Shown here: positions 1 to 12,799 of the stretch, one piece after another
Layout of the letters: each line of letters begins with the position of its first letter
Position numbering within the stretch: position 1 is the stretch's first letter
Source of the DNA: Erythrobasidium yunnanense
Taxonomy: Eukaryota; Basidiomycota; Cystobasidiomycetes; Erythrobasidiales; Erythrobasidiaceae
Direction: 5' to 3'
Length of the DNA: 64,000 nt
NCBI GenBank assembly: GCA_001600175.1
Contig: BCJC01000003.1
Coordinates: forward strand, 1,426,001-1,490,000
Program-made: the position numbers and the translations under genes
Notes under the pieces: generated by a model
What the model was told of the DNA's origin: nothing
Databases searched by the model: none
Seen by the model: only the letters and a program-made list of their open reading frames with translations

Positions 1-12
1 GTCTAAGGCTGG

Positions 13-322
13 CTATTCGACATGCGCTACAACTAAGACCACGTCTTCCTCGAGCATGCCGGTAGCGGTAACAACGCAGCCAGTCATGATGAAATCCTCG
101 ACAGGCGTTTGGACTTCAGGCCTCCCTGAAGCCACGGTGGTCATCTCGACGGCTAGCGACTCTGCCAGATGTAAGGAAGGATTTTGCTGCGATTCTGGAC
201 TCTGGCTGACGCAACGAACAGGTGGAGCAGCCTTTGGTACCAGGACTGTATGCCCACAATCCCAGGGCTGCACAAGGATATCCGGCAATGTCTCCTCTTG
301 TCGGGCAACAGCAAGTGCTAAA
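13..322 (-). CDS. Small probably secreted protein, 3' exon; 5' end unresolved
   Basis: An open frame on the minus strand ends at a TAG at 13-15. Reading upstream it gives a hydrophobic, Ala/Leu-rich stretch that looks like the core of a signal peptide (ALAIFTLALAVA, near 340-305). A short mature part of roughly 90 residues with three cysteines follows. A good donor (GTAAGT) lies near 375 on the same strand and suggests that the start is in an upstream exon, but I could not join an ATG to this frame cleanly, so the start is open. I recognise no family. The alternative is that this is a chance frame. It lies downstream of the Zn2Cys6 pair on the same strand. Confidence 0.35.
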
Positions 323-574
323 GTGAATATGGCTAACGCTCAAGGCTCGAACGAGAGGGAGCCTCTGCACTTACAGAACGTTGGGAAGCGTGATCTCGGA
401 GAGCACGAACAATTGGAGGAGGATCATCAGCCACAGCAGACGGGCAGGCGCTTAAAGCGTGCAGCTGAAGCTGCGGAGCTATGATTTTCGTCTATTCTGT
501 CCTGTCCTATAGTAGTATAATCTCGTTTTTCAAGGACATTGCGATGCGACTGTACAATGACAAGGTTTTTTTTA

Positions 575-2846
575 TCACTGAAGGTGCAGGAGCGAGTCCC
601 AACTGATGTACTGTGATAGATCGTCTTCCACAGCCGCAGGTATGCCGGCGGGAGGTATAATGGAGAGCTTAGCCCGCTCGCGCAGCTCGCCCGTCTTCAG
701 ACGCAGAGCAGGCAGGTCTTTCTGCATCGACTCCACGCATCTGCCCATGACTTCGCACAATTCGAGACCGCCTGCAATCGGGATTGTTTAGCTTCGCACC
801 GCTCATGCTTACAGCATAACTTACTTTCCGCAGCTGCGAGCTTCTTTTGCATGTTCCAAGCGTTCGCCGACATGGCACCTTCTTCTATGGCTGGTAGATC
901 ATGTAGTTGGCGGAGAGAGACTATCGCCATGTAAGATCTATAAGAATCCGATCAGCGATGTCGTAATGGCTTAGCTTGCGTTGGTTTACATACAATAAAC
1001 TATCTCCGGCGCCGAAGATCTGCCAGGCCTGATCAGCATACGGTATCTGTCTGCGACAAGCCGACTTACACCACCCATACTTGGGTCCATCTCTACATTC
1101 TCCAGCCAGTCTCCCATATGCATGAACCTAGTCTCCAGATCTTCTTGCAATTGCTGCAGGGAGATCATATAGGAGATGGAGGTACCTGCGGCCTTCGCTG
1201 AGGCCTCTTTGACGTCCCTCAGAGCCAGCAGAAGTGTCGAAATAACTAAGCATCGCCACTGTCAGTTACAAAGGGAAAATGATGAACAGCCGGGAGGTTG
1301 ACCTACGAGAGAACTGAAACAATTTGCACCAGTGCAATAAGCTAATCCGGCCAGCACCGCGTTCATGAAGCTGCTTGTTTGCCTCGTACAGAGAGCGCAA
1401 TGTCGTTAGGCGATCGACCTCAGTGATGATACTCTGCATGGCTTCAACGTCGAGGTTGCTCTTCTTCCGAGCTCTGACCGAAGTGATATTCTCCCAGTAG
1501 GCGATGAACAGCCAGTACAGGGCAGTAATGAAGGGAATGGCAGCGCGGTCCGGGTTCCAATAGTCGCTGAGCATTTTAGCGCTCTGTTCGTTGTTTGCGA
1601 CCTGTTCGGAAATTTGGCTAGTACGTTCGTCAGTTACTGTCAGGGGATGGACAAATTGGCTACGCACCTAAAGTCGTCGGTGGCAGATAGCAAGGTCTGT
1701 GTCGATACCTCTTTCGGCAGTCCGTAGTTCTCAACATCGTTAGGTGTATACGAAGGCGCATCGCCCGAGCTTGCTGCAGTGAACGCGTCTATCCAAGCTG
1801 CGGCCCAGAAGAAGACGGCTGCATCTGCGCTTGACAGTTTGTTCTTCGCAAATAGATGCCTCAAATGATCGGCATAGGATATCTCAAAGCTTCTATAGGC
1901 ATAGGAGCGGCCTAGTTGAGGCGACTCCTCATCTTGACGGATAGCTTTCAGCCCGTGCAAATGCCGACATCACTCTTGCACTTACCTGACTTCAGCATCA
2001 TCACCATTCTCAGTATCTGCAGACTCTGATGGCTGGGCTGTCTCGTCAGAGATATGCGATCAACCATGCTGACCAGCTGCCCCTCGATATCGTTCGCGAC
2101 GGCTCGAGAAACGACATCCTTGCGGGAGTGGGTGGTATCCTTGTTCACGATACCTTCATCGACTCGCGCTGCAAGAGCTGCCGTTGCAAGACAGAGCAGC
2201 TGATCCAGATGGCCAAGGCTGCCGAATTCAAAGCTGACAGCTTCGCAGTTCGCGTAGAGTCGATCAATTTTGGTAGTCGGAATAGCCCAGCAGCAGTTTG
2301 CAATATATTTGTCCAGAAAGAGACGCAGCGTAGCCGACGATAGCATTTCGTTGTTCGCTTTGCTGATGACTGGATTGGGCCGGGCTTTCGGGAGAGGTAT
2401 CACGGAGGATGATTGAGCTGCTTCAAATAGTTGACGAGCTTCCTGGATCCGCTTTCCACCTTGCTTTCGGTTTGCGATAGAGGTGAAACAAGTAAGTCCT
2501 TTGGTGAAGCAGCCATCGCATTGAACATTCTCTGGAGTTCTGGTGCACTTTGCCTGTAGCAGAAAGCCTTAGAACGGGTGGAACTCGGCGGAAGAAGCGT
2601 CGCACTTTGCGTAATCGCTACATACATCGCATGTCAGATTGGCGGCCAAGCAGCGGTCTGGACTATACGTACGCAGGCGTCACAAGACGTAAACTGTTTG
2701 CGTTTGGGAGCTGGGACATTGCTGCTAGACCCAGAGGAACTCGCTGGAGTCGCAGGATCGCGAGGCGTGAAAGCTGATGTCGCAGGAGTCACGCCAATAT
2801 CGAACGATTGCAGTATGCTCAATGTTGCAGGATCTAGTACGCTCAT
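575..2846 (-). CDS. Zn(II)2Cys6 fungal transcription factor (copy 1 of a tandem pair)
   Basis: This is a nuclear DNA-binding regulator of the fungal Zn2Cys6 class. The chosen start is the ATG at 2846-2844; the stop TGA is at 577-575. After about 55 Pro/Ser/Ala-rich residues comes KRKQFTSCDAC. The cluster continues through two introns as RLRK, then AKC, then QCDGCFTKGLTC, giving all six zinc-binding cysteines. A linker rich in Lys/Arg and Gln follows (KQGGKRIQEARQLFEAA). The remaining roughly 500 residues are helical and match the neighbouring gene segment by segment, for example SYAYRSFEISYADHLR and SLLHW motifs and the end segment containing EEGAMSANAWNMQKKL. This resembles the middle homology region of fungal regulators. 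Target genes cannot be told from sequence. The gene has about seven introns. Confidence 0.85.
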
Positions 2847-2991
2847 GGCGAGCGGATTCACATTTGACACAAGCTGATATGGGACCAACGTAGGGACAGA
2901 GAGGATCTGTGCAGATGACCTTCTCGCTTGGCATCGCGTTCGATACAACAACAACATCACTGCGACTGCTACTGCCTCGTAAAGTAAACTG

Positions 2992-5591
2992 CTACCACTG
3001 CATAGAGGGATCCGAAAATGCGCCTGTCGCACCATTGACATTGACGAACGGCCATTGTAGTTCCTCTAAGCTCGCTGTAAATGAATCAGGTGCCGTTGCT
3101 GACGGTCCTTGAGGTCCGAGAATATCGTCGAGCCAGGATAGATCCTGTTTGATGTGTATGGGATCCATCGTCGTTTCCGGTGAGGGCGTTTGGTTCAGTT
3201 GAGTGTACGGGGCGTGGACAGGTGCCTCGAACAAGAGAGTAGGAACAGCAAATCCAGAAGCGAGGCTCGCTGCGCGTTGCTCTAGTTCGTTGTAGGCTCG
3301 CTTCAAATCTTCAATCTCTGCGTAGATAGACGCCCTAGTGCATCCTTGTCATAAGCTAGTGCTAAACCTCGCATCGAGATTATCGGACTCACACATGGTT
3401 CGCTAGGTACTCGCAAGCTCCAAGGAAATCTGCATGGGGTCACGGCAATCAGTGCGCTACTCCGAAGCCGCTGAGAACATTGAGGAATATTACATTTCGC
3501 CATTCTGAGCTTCTTCTCCATTGACCAGCTGGAATCGGAGACGGAACCTTCTTCGACCGAAGGTATCTTAAGGAGTAGTCTGAACCGATGCACCGCTACA
3601 TAGGTTCTGTTGATGCACAGTACCGTCAGAAAACTCCTCGCGCATCGTGAGGAATACTATATTACATCAAACCATCGGCAACGCTTAGAAACTAGTTCAA
3701 TGAACGTCAGTCACGCCTGATACTCTGTAGAGTCATTCCCTCTTACTTTTGGAGCCACACGAGGTGTCCGCTTATTATATATCCAGTCGATGTCTTGCCA
3801 AAACCGAGCGAGCAGACTATCATGTATTTGATGCAGACTCGCCATACGCGCCAGAGATAAGCTGCCAGTCATCTCCTTGTTGATGGCCTTGTCGAGCTCT
3901 ACCAAGGACATAGTAACGATGTTGAGTGCTGCTCGTCGCAAACATGTCAGCTGACAAGAACATACAGCCGTGGTCGGAAGTATCGACATACAGAGGAACC
4001 GCATGATCTCAGTCCATTGTTGTATGCTAGCTGGCCAACTATTACCGAACAGACTTCGTATTCTCTGCTCGTAAATCTCCTGAATCGAGCCAAGTCTTTC
4101 CAGCTCTGGGAGGATTTCCTGCATCATCTCCAGGTCTAGAAAGGGTCTTTGACGAGCTTTTGCGGATGTGACTCGCTGCCAGTAGCTTCGCATCAGTGTA
4201 CAAAGCGCAGCGAAGATGAGGCCTGTGCCCAGATCGATACTTTCTCGTCTGCGACATCATCCGAACTAGTAAGCGTTATCATAGACCAGTCACGAGGAGT
4301 CTGCGGCTCACTGGCAACTTCCTATCATCTCTATCATGTCTTGCGTGCCGAGCTGAAGATACGGCGCAAACGTCTCAAAATCCTCTTGCGTGAAAGACGG
4401 TGCCGACCCAGACATAGCTGAGCCGAATAGGTCGCCTAGTATCCCAGACCAGAAGAAGGTCGATGTCTCGAGCTCCCCGAATGTCCCGTCCTCCGACAAT
4501 GTCCTGAGATGATCCACGTACGTCCTCTCAAAGCTCTTGTAGGTTGCCGATCGCCTAGACTTGGCGGACTCGTCGTCTGCATATATCAGGGACGAGCTAA
4601 GCCATGTACCTCAAGGCTTGAAACACCTCAGTACACACCCGAAGAAATGACCATCATCATCCGCAAAGCCTGCATGCCACGATGCGATGGCTTCCTGAGT
4701 AATCCAAATCTGTCCGAGAGCTGTAAGACTTGATTCTCCAAGTCTTTGGAATCATTGCTGCGCGGTCCTGTCGTAATTTGTCCATCTTTGGGCGATTGTT
4801 CTAGGACATACGTCGAAATGGCGGCTGTCGAGAGGCACAAAATTTGGTCTAGCTCATCCATTGCGTTGATGTTGAAGTTTTGCTGCTCGCATGATGTATA
4901 GAGACAGTCTAGCTGGGTCGAGGGTAAAAGATCAGAACACTTCACTTTGAAGATAGCCAGCAATTCGCGTAGTGTGGAGGAAGACATGATAGCACCATTC
5001 ATGTCGCGCATAGAGGCATGCATACTGTCTACGGTGGGCTTTGATGTCCGAACCATGACGGTGCTAGAAGTGCCGTACGCTTCTTTGGCTTGAGAAATCC
5101 GCTTTCCTTTGCCGTGAACAGACTCTTCTGTGAAGGCATTGGTGCATACGATGCCTGCGGACATGAAGCGTAGAGTCAGATTGCCGAAATCTGGCCCCTA
5201 TTTTGGGAACAACCTAGAGCACACCTTTCGATATGCAATTGCTGCATTGCACGTTGCCTTCCACACGATTGCAGCGAACCTGCGAATGACTGTCAGTCCC
5301 AGTCGATGTAGCGGTGGTAGCGGTGACAGCTGACCTTTCGCAGACGCTGATTATGGTCAGACTTGCTCAGCTGGACTCCCATATCTAGCGAGATTTACCA
5401 CCACGCACACAAGCATCACATGAAGAGAACTGCTTGCGCTTCTGCTTTACAGCGGCCCCCTTCGATTGCTGGGCGGTTGCGCTCGGCTCTGGCGTACTCG
5501 TCAAGCAATTATCTGGTATGATGCCTTGTAGGTTTATGTAGCCATCTGAGGTGGATGCGAACGGGACTGCGATGTCGGCCTGGTACGCCAT
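2992..5591 (-). CDS. Zn(II)2Cys6 fungal transcription factor (copy 2 of a tandem pair)
   Basis: Paralog of the gene at 575-2846, in the same orientation and only about 145 bp upstream of it. The first ATG in frame is at 5591-5589 and the stop TAG at 2994-2992. The N-terminus leads into KRKQFSSCDAC; introns then split the cluster, which continues as RLRK, VRCNRVEGNVQCSNC and ISKGIVC, so all six cysteines are present. Downstream, segments such as SSSTLRELLAIF, YKSFERTYVDHLRTL, YWQRVTSAKARQRP and SVEEGSVSDSSWSMEKKL align with copy 1. The C-terminus after that is acidic and proline-rich (SWLDDILGPQGP), as expected of an activation region (inference). An upstream non-coding first exon or an earlier start cannot be excluded. 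Confidence 0.85.
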
Positions 5592-5750
5592 GAGGTCTGC
5601 AACATCGGATTGACGGGTGAGCAAGCGTCTTTCATGCGCAACATGTGCTGATGCAACCAGTATCTGAAATATAATTCAATATGCTACAGTGAGGTATGTA
5701 ACGAACTGGCTGTTCAATTCATTGAGACTGGACAGTCCCGCTTCAGGAAG

Positions 5751-6813
5751 CTACTGCTTCGACGCCCAAGCAATCAGATCTTTCATGATCCTGGTCGCAC
5801 CAGAAGCATAGCTACCGCCGAACATAAGATAGTGATTGAGATGATGATAGAGCTCGTACAGCTTCTGCCGCTCATCGTAGTTCGGCTCGCTGCGGGGAAG
5901 TATGGTATGGTATGTCTCGTAGAAATCCGAATCAAAAGGACCGAACATATGCGAGATCCCAAAGTCCGCTTCGTTGTGTCCATAGTAGGCCGAGCAGTCG
6001 TAGATGACTGGCTCGCCTGTCTTGCTGTCTGTCGCGACATTGCCTGACCACAAATCGCCATGAAGAAGTACTGGCTTCGCAGGAGGGTTGAAGTTTGACA
6101 GGAGCTTAGGAATGACGCTGATGGTAACCTTCTCAGCGGTGCTAGTAGCGACGAACTAAGCGGGCTCACCTAATCTGGACCTCCATGCCTAATTTAAGGA
6201 TTTCGCTCGCAGAGGAGCCACGTCGCTCTTCTATCTGCTTGAGTATATCTCCTATCCGGTGATCACGGAAGAAAACCATCCAGTCGTTTCTAGGCGCGTC
6301 AAATCAGCCTAGGCCAGGTGACATGCGGACGATATACACATACTCCCACGCATTGTCTTGCTCCGTCACACCACAGTGCGTAGGCATTGAGAAGCCATAT
6401 TGCTTGATATCAGAATGGTTATCTGGATTATGTAGTTCGCTCGCCATGCGTTTCGCTGAAGTCGCAAGGCGATCAGCCAAAGTCCCTGTTAGCTATCCGC
6501 AAGACTCGCCCAGCTTCTGCAGCGAAGCAGCATTTGTACGCCCCAGCGAGATATAGTCTGATACGAATACGGCTTTCTGGCCATCGTTGATTTCCTCGGC
6601 TATGTGCAGCATCGGTGCCAGACCAGGAGCAGCTTCTGCCATTCTGCGCAGACCTTCCGCTTCGCCTAGTAGCTGTGCGACATTCTTTGAGCTTTTCGCA
6701 TAGTATTGCTTCCCGCTGTTGTGCGTAAGCCGGTCATAAGTCAGGTTAAAATCCTCTTCTTTCCCCAGGCCTGCTTTGACGGCTGCATCGATGGGACTTG
6801 TAATGCTGGACAT
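5751..6813 (-). CDS. Fructosamine-3-kinase / ketosamine-3-kinase family
   Basis: Predicted cytosolic kinase that phosphorylates sugar adducts on glycated proteins or amines, leading to deglycation; it belongs to the fructosamine kinase branch of the aminoglycoside phosphotransferase fold. The ATG is at 6813-6811 and the stop TAG at 5753-5751. The N-terminal lobe carries GKQYYAKSS (probable nucleotide-binding lysine) and the segment FVSDYISLGR. The middle exon gives KQYGFSMPTHCGVTEQDN, typical of the family. The catalytic loop reads LLHGDLWSGNV, with the metal-binding segment IYDCSAYYGHNEADFG after it. The end has HLNHYLMFGGSYASGA, a hallmark of the family. At least two introns lie between 6053 and 6490. 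It shares a short divergent promoter with the phospholipase gene at 7105. Confidence 0.9.
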
Positions 6814-7104
6814 GCCGAGATAAGCTGAGGAAGGTCAGCTGTTGGTGATGGTAGGAAGTCAAGAGGGATGTAGGATGAATGCGGGCTGTTCAGTAAGGTC
6901 CGAGCTCGAACAGACGATGCGATATTGTGCAGATTAGAGAAAGGACCGTATCTCTTAGTACCTTTCAGGCTTTCAAGGATGTCTACGGCCACCCCCTATA
7001 AACTCGTCATCTCACTTTCTTGCAGGGTTGTCTTTGTCCCATTTCGATGGGCAGCGAGGATGCTGTCCCAGCTACAGCACCAGCGCTTGTATGTCGTTGG
7101 ATCC

Positions 7105-10100
7105 ATGGCGAGCAACGGATGCAAAGAAACACGTTGATGCGACGAGCTGACCGTTTGGTCCAGGTGGACCTCCGCTGGATGACCTGACTTCGATAGCGTT
7201 GAGTTCAACTGCTGCTACCAAAGATGCGCCTTCAAGCGTATGGCGAAGCTTTACGGAGGAAGAGAATGGACGACTCGAAGCAGCTTGGTCGAAGCTCGAC
7301 GAATCGACGCGAGAAGAAGCATGGCGCGCAAAGACTGCTACTCACACCAAGTCTGGGAGGAGTAGCGCTGCGTCAAGTCGAAGAAGCTCTACAGCAGAAC
7401 GACCGAAGACCAAGCCTGAACCGGGTCCTGAGCACAAGGAGCCCGGAAGCCCAAAGGACTATATCGCTGATCCAGATGAAGAGAGCAAACCGCACGTAGT
7501 CCATGTATCACAAGACAACCTGTTCAGCGCGGACCTGCTATGTAAGTTGGGTCCTCCCGAAGCCAGCTATACGTGAACCACATCTGATACGTCCGCATAG
7601 CTTTATCGTTATATCCTGTATTCTGGAAGGGAGGTACGCTCAGCCATGTGTGTCTTACGGTCTGCCTAGCTGACATTCATCGCAGCCAGGATTGGCATCC
7701 AGCGCGCAACATGGTTTTACCCTGGAACGACGCTGAAGAAGATATACCCTGTCGATCCTCTTCTCGCACACTATCTCGAGGAAGCCTATGCCGAAATCCG
7801 GCCTTTCGATCCTTCCTACTCTGACGAGCTCCGAAGCGCTATCGAGATAGGTGTAGAAGCCGAAGCCAAGCTCAAACATATAATGCCAGAAGTAGGCGTA
7901 GACGTCATCTTTCAAAGTCCCGATAGCGCGCGAATATATGCTCGAAATCTTCCAGCGAGACTGTCGAAGAGCTTCTTGACAAGCTTCATACGCGATAAAG
8001 GTCATTCGAGCGGAGGAACACTCATCTATAGAGGATATGATGCACTAGTCAGGTATCTGGCCCCAACTTCCAAGTCTGCTACGAAAGCGAAAGCAAAGGC
8101 AGCCGAAAAAGCCAATGTAGTCAAAAACAAGGCATCGCAAGCCAGCTTGAAAGCCGATGCCCTGCCTTCGGACAGTGAAAGCGAAGCGCGACATAACGAA
8201 GATACAACACCCTCGTCAGTAAAGATGGAGAATACGCAAAGCAAAGGGTCTTCGACAGGTCCCTCCAGGTTGTCCAGTCTCTTTTCTTTAGGGTACAGGA
8301 CTACAACTGGAAGTCGCAAGAACGATGGGACTACAGATCCGGCGGAGCAAGCGGACGATAATACGACTGCGGAAGCGATGGAAGAAGGAAGCGACAGCCC
8401 TTCTGAACCTGAACTTGCAGAGCTAGTTCTGATCGTGCACGGCATAGGCCAGAAAGTAAGTCCGGAAAACGTCCGCTCTCAAAGAACGCTTTGTGACCAT
8501 GTCCGGTGCAGCTCGCAACAACCTACGATTCATTTAACATAGTACACGCAATTAACCAGCTTCGCAAGCTGTGCAATCAACAATCAAAAGATCCGGCCGT
8601 CAAGGAAGTGATAGGAAATAAGCGGCTACAATTCATTCCTCTGCAATGGAGGAGCTCGTTGCAATTTGACGAGATGACAGATGACGACGACCCGTCACAA
8701 GAGGCGCAGCTCGATAATCGATTCACTATCAATGACATACAAGTGGAAGGAGGTGCGTTGACGTAGTGCACCTTAGCTATAACTGCTAACTCCAATGCTT
8801 GAACAGCTATTCCCTTCGTTCGGTCACTAACGACAGGAGTGGCGCTTGACCTTGCATTCTACCTCTCGTACGTATGCAAATTTCGAATTATCTGGCATGC
8901 GTACTGACATCGTATCTCACAGACACCATCGTGACCGCATGACTGCCACCGTCATTCGCGATGCGAATCGAATCTATCGCCTATTCCGGAACCGCAATCC
9001 TGGTTTCAAAGGCAAGGTCTCCTTGATCGGCGCGTTACTATCTCTCTTCTGCTCTAGTCTGTCGCTAATAACGCTCCTCAGCTCACTCACTCGGCACAGC
9101 GCTATGCACCGATATCCTGTCGAATCAGCCTACCCGGGTGCCGGAGATTCAAGATCTGGATGCAGTGAGCTTGAGAAAGAACGATCACTTCATGTTTGTA
9201 TTACACAATTTCTCAGCCTGCCTTTCGCTGACTAGCTTATCGGCCGCAGATTCGATGTTTCAACGGCATTTTACCTCGGAAGTCCGGTCGGCTACATGGT
9301 TAGTCGGATCATGCAAAAAATACGGTTGAAGTCGTACTGACTTTGCTGTCTACAGTTCTTCCTCAATCGAGCGCAGCTCATTGCTCGACGAGGGCGTGCG
9401 CGTACTGCAGACGTACCGAAAGAGGTAGCTCTTGATCAAGTCGGCAAATGTGAGGCTTCCTCTTTATACTCACTAGTGAATTGCGCTGACGTTCTTCTCA
9501 GACGGCTGTATGGCCGTAGACTCCCTTTACAATATTTATAATGTGGTTGATCCAGTCGCGGTCTGTTTGAATGCGACCGTAGATGCGGAGTATGCAAAAG
9601 TTATCAAGCCACTACCGATAAACACAGTCACATCTTCGCTCTTATCGGGATATACAGCTGCAGTCAGCAGTTTCTTCGGTTCCCTCATACCTTCATTCGG
9701 AACTGCTGCTGCGCCCAAGAACGCCGAAGACCCAAAAGGCAGCAAAGCGAGCAAACCACAAGTCGATCCAGAGCCCGAGCATTCTCATCAGAGCATAGCT
9801 CCGCCAACACGGCCCAAGACGAAAAGACAGGTCACATCTGAACTTTGTGGAGAGCCGCTGCGTCGCTTCGAACGAGCAGAAGCCAGAATGCTGGCCTTAA
9901 ATCCGCAAGGATCGATCGACTTCTATCTGACCGCCGAAGGGTTCTCTCAATATTATGATATGCTTCTTTCGCACGCATCCTACTGGAGTGATCCTCGGCT
10001 AGCGACATTCGTGAGTGCATGGCCACGCTGTATTGCGTGTATTGGCTGAAGTTGTTTTGCAGCTTCTAACCCAATTGCTGGCCAGCTCGGAGGAGCTCGA

Positions 10101-10215
10101 CAAGGCGAAACAGAAGCGTGAAGATGATGAAGAGAAGGATGCTGCCGATGAGGAGGCAAAGAAACAGAAGCAGCAAGACAAGGACACTTTGGAGACAGCT
10201 TCGGCTAGCCAGTGA
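7105..10215 (+). CDS. DDHD-domain phospholipase (intracellular PLA1-like)
   Basis: Predicted intracellular phospholipase A1 of the DDHD family (human DDHD1/DDHD2, yeast Yor022c), acting on phospholipids at ER/Golgi or mitochondrial membranes. The N-terminal segment SVWRSFTEEENGRLEAAW and the following VFWKG..RATWFYPG match the family's N-terminal region. LVLIVHGIGQ marks the start of the lipase core. KVSLI and HSLGT form the nucleophile elbow across an intron. LYNIYNVVDPVAV begins the DDHD metal-binding region, and DFYL...SHASYWSD near the end supplies its remaining Asp/His residues. The C-terminus is a charged Glu/Lys coiled tail. The stop TGA is at 10213-10215. The proposed start ATG at 7105 needs a 31-nt intron; the frame is otherwise open only from about 7155 and has no ATG. 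Confidence 0.85.
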
Positions 10216-10835
10216 ATTTTGGACTAGATCTAGATGGTGTGCCTAACGCGCAAAGAGTTGTTGTAACATCAAACAGTACATCGAGAACATATCCTGCTTG
10301 TTACTGTATTGCTTTTCTCATACTTGCAAGTATTCACGTACCCTTCGTCTCATGACAAATCAGAGGTGCCGAGGAATTCAATCGCTGCATTCCTTTGCTG
10401 CCGCTGTTTTCTTCGACGACACCACGTTCATGACGATACACACTGTCAATCTACTGTGTCTGCGCGCGCAGTCTCGTTGATGGTGAGATGGTAGCATGTC
10501 GGACCAAAAAACATGATGGACGACTCTTCGCTATGCGCCAGCTCCCGCAAGAAGCGAGTCTGTGTGATGATTTCCAGATCTGTCCACGTTCGTCTTCACG
10601 CCGTAGCATTTCCCACGCCGTGCTAGCTTGATCAGTTGATCTGCCCATGTTCGAAGAACATAGATGCCGAATAAACAACAAGATTCGACAGTCACTGAGC
10701 GTTCGCGCTATCCTTTCTACTGATACTCCGTCTTCTTCTCTTTCCCGTTTCCTCACCTTCCCTTCTTCACGAACCTCCTCAAGCTACATCTATACTTCCC
10801 ACCACGCTCATTAAACCCACATTCATTTGAACATC
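10216..10835. other. Intergenic, 3' UTR and promoter
   Basis: No coding frame is convincing here. The last 100 bases before the ATG at 10836 are strongly pyrimidine-rich on the plus strand, a common look for fungal promoters and 5' leaders. Confidence 0.5.
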
Positions 10836-12799
10836 ATGCCCATCTTCTCTAAACCCGTCATCTTCGGTGCTCTCCTCGCTACCTGTACCGCCTACGCCCA
10901 AACCTACGTAGACAAAGGTCTTGTTGGGTTCGCGTCTCTGCCCGCTGACAACCGTGATGTCTTTGGAGATACTGTATGTCTCTGCTTCTTAACCGCTACA
11001 AGATCACGGTGGACTGACTCGTGTGTCCGTAGCTCGGCGGATACGGCTCTGCTATCGCTATCGCACCAGGCAGCTTCTCTAGACGCGCTGATGGGTCATA
11101 CACTGGTCGACTCATCGGAGCACCAGATCGGGGACATAACACTCAGCAGACCTCGGTCTATCCCTCCCGTCAGCAATACTTTGACTTTGTCCTAAACCGT
11201 AGGTAGGGATCTGAGCCTGCTCCATTACCTTACTAACGATATCCTATCTATGGCAACGGTACACTATTCCTCGCAACGATAATCTATTCATCGCAGCATA
11301 CTACGGTAATGCAGCTGGAGGTGCCATCGGATCTCTCGAAGTCACATATGCAGGGGGTATCCGGTACACCGATACTGGCTCCACGAATGGCCTTTCGACA
11401 GGCCTAGATCCGACTGGCGTCCGACCAGCAACTGGTCTCTTTCCCGTGCTCCCTGAAGCCGGAACCAACGAGGCCGTGTCCATCGATCAAGAGGGCATTG
11501 CCTATTTAGCCGATGGCAGCTTCTTCATCAGTGACGAGTATGGGCCCTGTGAGCAAACTGTATTATCTTTCGTTTGCAATACCTTGCTGAAGTCACCTCC
11601 TGCGGCTAGACATCTACTACCTAAGCTCGACTGGTACCATCATCTCTGCTATCCAGCCTCCTCAAGCTTTCTTGCCCTACGACGCTCAGGGCCAGCTCGA
11701 CTTTACCTCCGAAAGCGATCCTACGACTGGTAGAGTCGCAAACCAAGGCTTCGAGGGCCTCACTGTCAACCCAGATGGTACACGACTTTATGCTCTTCTC
11801 CAGTCTGCTACTGTACAGGTATGTTTGCAAGACATAGTGCCTATGCTCAGAATCTAGCTGACCTGTACAAACAGGACGGCGGATCAGGTGACTTTCGTGG
11901 CAAATACACTCGTCTAGTCGAGTACGATATCACTATTCGCACTGCCCCGACTCTGGTCGGAGAGTACGTTGTCGAGCTTCCCGTCTCAGGCTCTGGCCAG
12001 GCCCGCGGTCAGTCTGAGATCTACTACCTCTCACCCACTCGCTTCCTATGCTTGGCTCGTGACGGAGATGGTAATGGCAACGGTGATCCACCCACTCCCT
12101 CGAATGGCGACATTAAGTCCAACATCAAGGAGATTGGCTTCTTCGACATTTCGGAAGCTACGAACATCGCCAACACTGCTTTCGACCGTGCCGATACACC
12201 CGTAGCACCGGGTGGTGTACTCAACGCAGATGTCACTCCGGCTCCCTTCCAAGACTTTATCAGCTTGATCGATGACGATCAACTTGCGAAGGCTGGATTA
12301 TTCAATGGCCTACCTCTCCAGACGGCTATTACTGGCAAGATCGAGTCTATCACTCTTGCATCCGTCCTCGACCCTGCTTTCCCTGATGACTACTTCGTCT
12401 TCACCGTCGCGTGAGTTGGTATGCTTAAGCTTAAGAGCATCAGAGACTGGGCTGACGTAAGGTCCTGCCGACAGTGATAATGACTACATCACTGCCAACG
12501 GATTTCAAGACGGAGAAGCGTACGCCGATCCTTACGCTGTCGGTACCGGTGTCGATGTCTGTACGTACATTCTCCTAAGCATCCTTAATTAGGCCGCTGA
12601 CTTAGCGCTTGCAGTCAACCAATTCTTTGTTTACCGAGCAACCCTTCCAGGCGCTTCCATTCCTGACTTCATCTACAAGAAGCTCACTCCTTCAGCCCGA
12701 GCTCGTGCACGACGTGCGCCTGCCCGTATGGAAGGCACTTATTACATCAGGCCCTTGCAGGAACAATATACCCCTAATATGTCTCTAGCCCCTGTGTAG
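10836..12799 (+). CDS. Secreted esterase-like phytase-domain protein
   Basis: Predicted secreted or cell-wall protein with the 'esterase-like activity of phytase' beta-propeller domain. The ATG at 10836 starts a clear signal peptide (MPIFSKPVIFGALLATCTAYA), followed by QTYVDKGLVGFASLPADNRD. Later exons give GAPDRGHNT, EAVSIDQEGIAYLADGSFFISDEYGP, GFEGLTVNPDGTRLYALLQSA and SEIYYLSPTRFLCLARDGDGNG, all typical of this family. Near the end, VFTVADNDYITANGFQDG and the FVYRATLPG region close the propeller. The stop TAG is at 12797-12799. There are about six short introns. A real phytase activity is not implied; members are poorly characterised. An earlier TTG-initiated frame at 10827 adds three residues and is not preferred. 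Confidence 0.85.
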
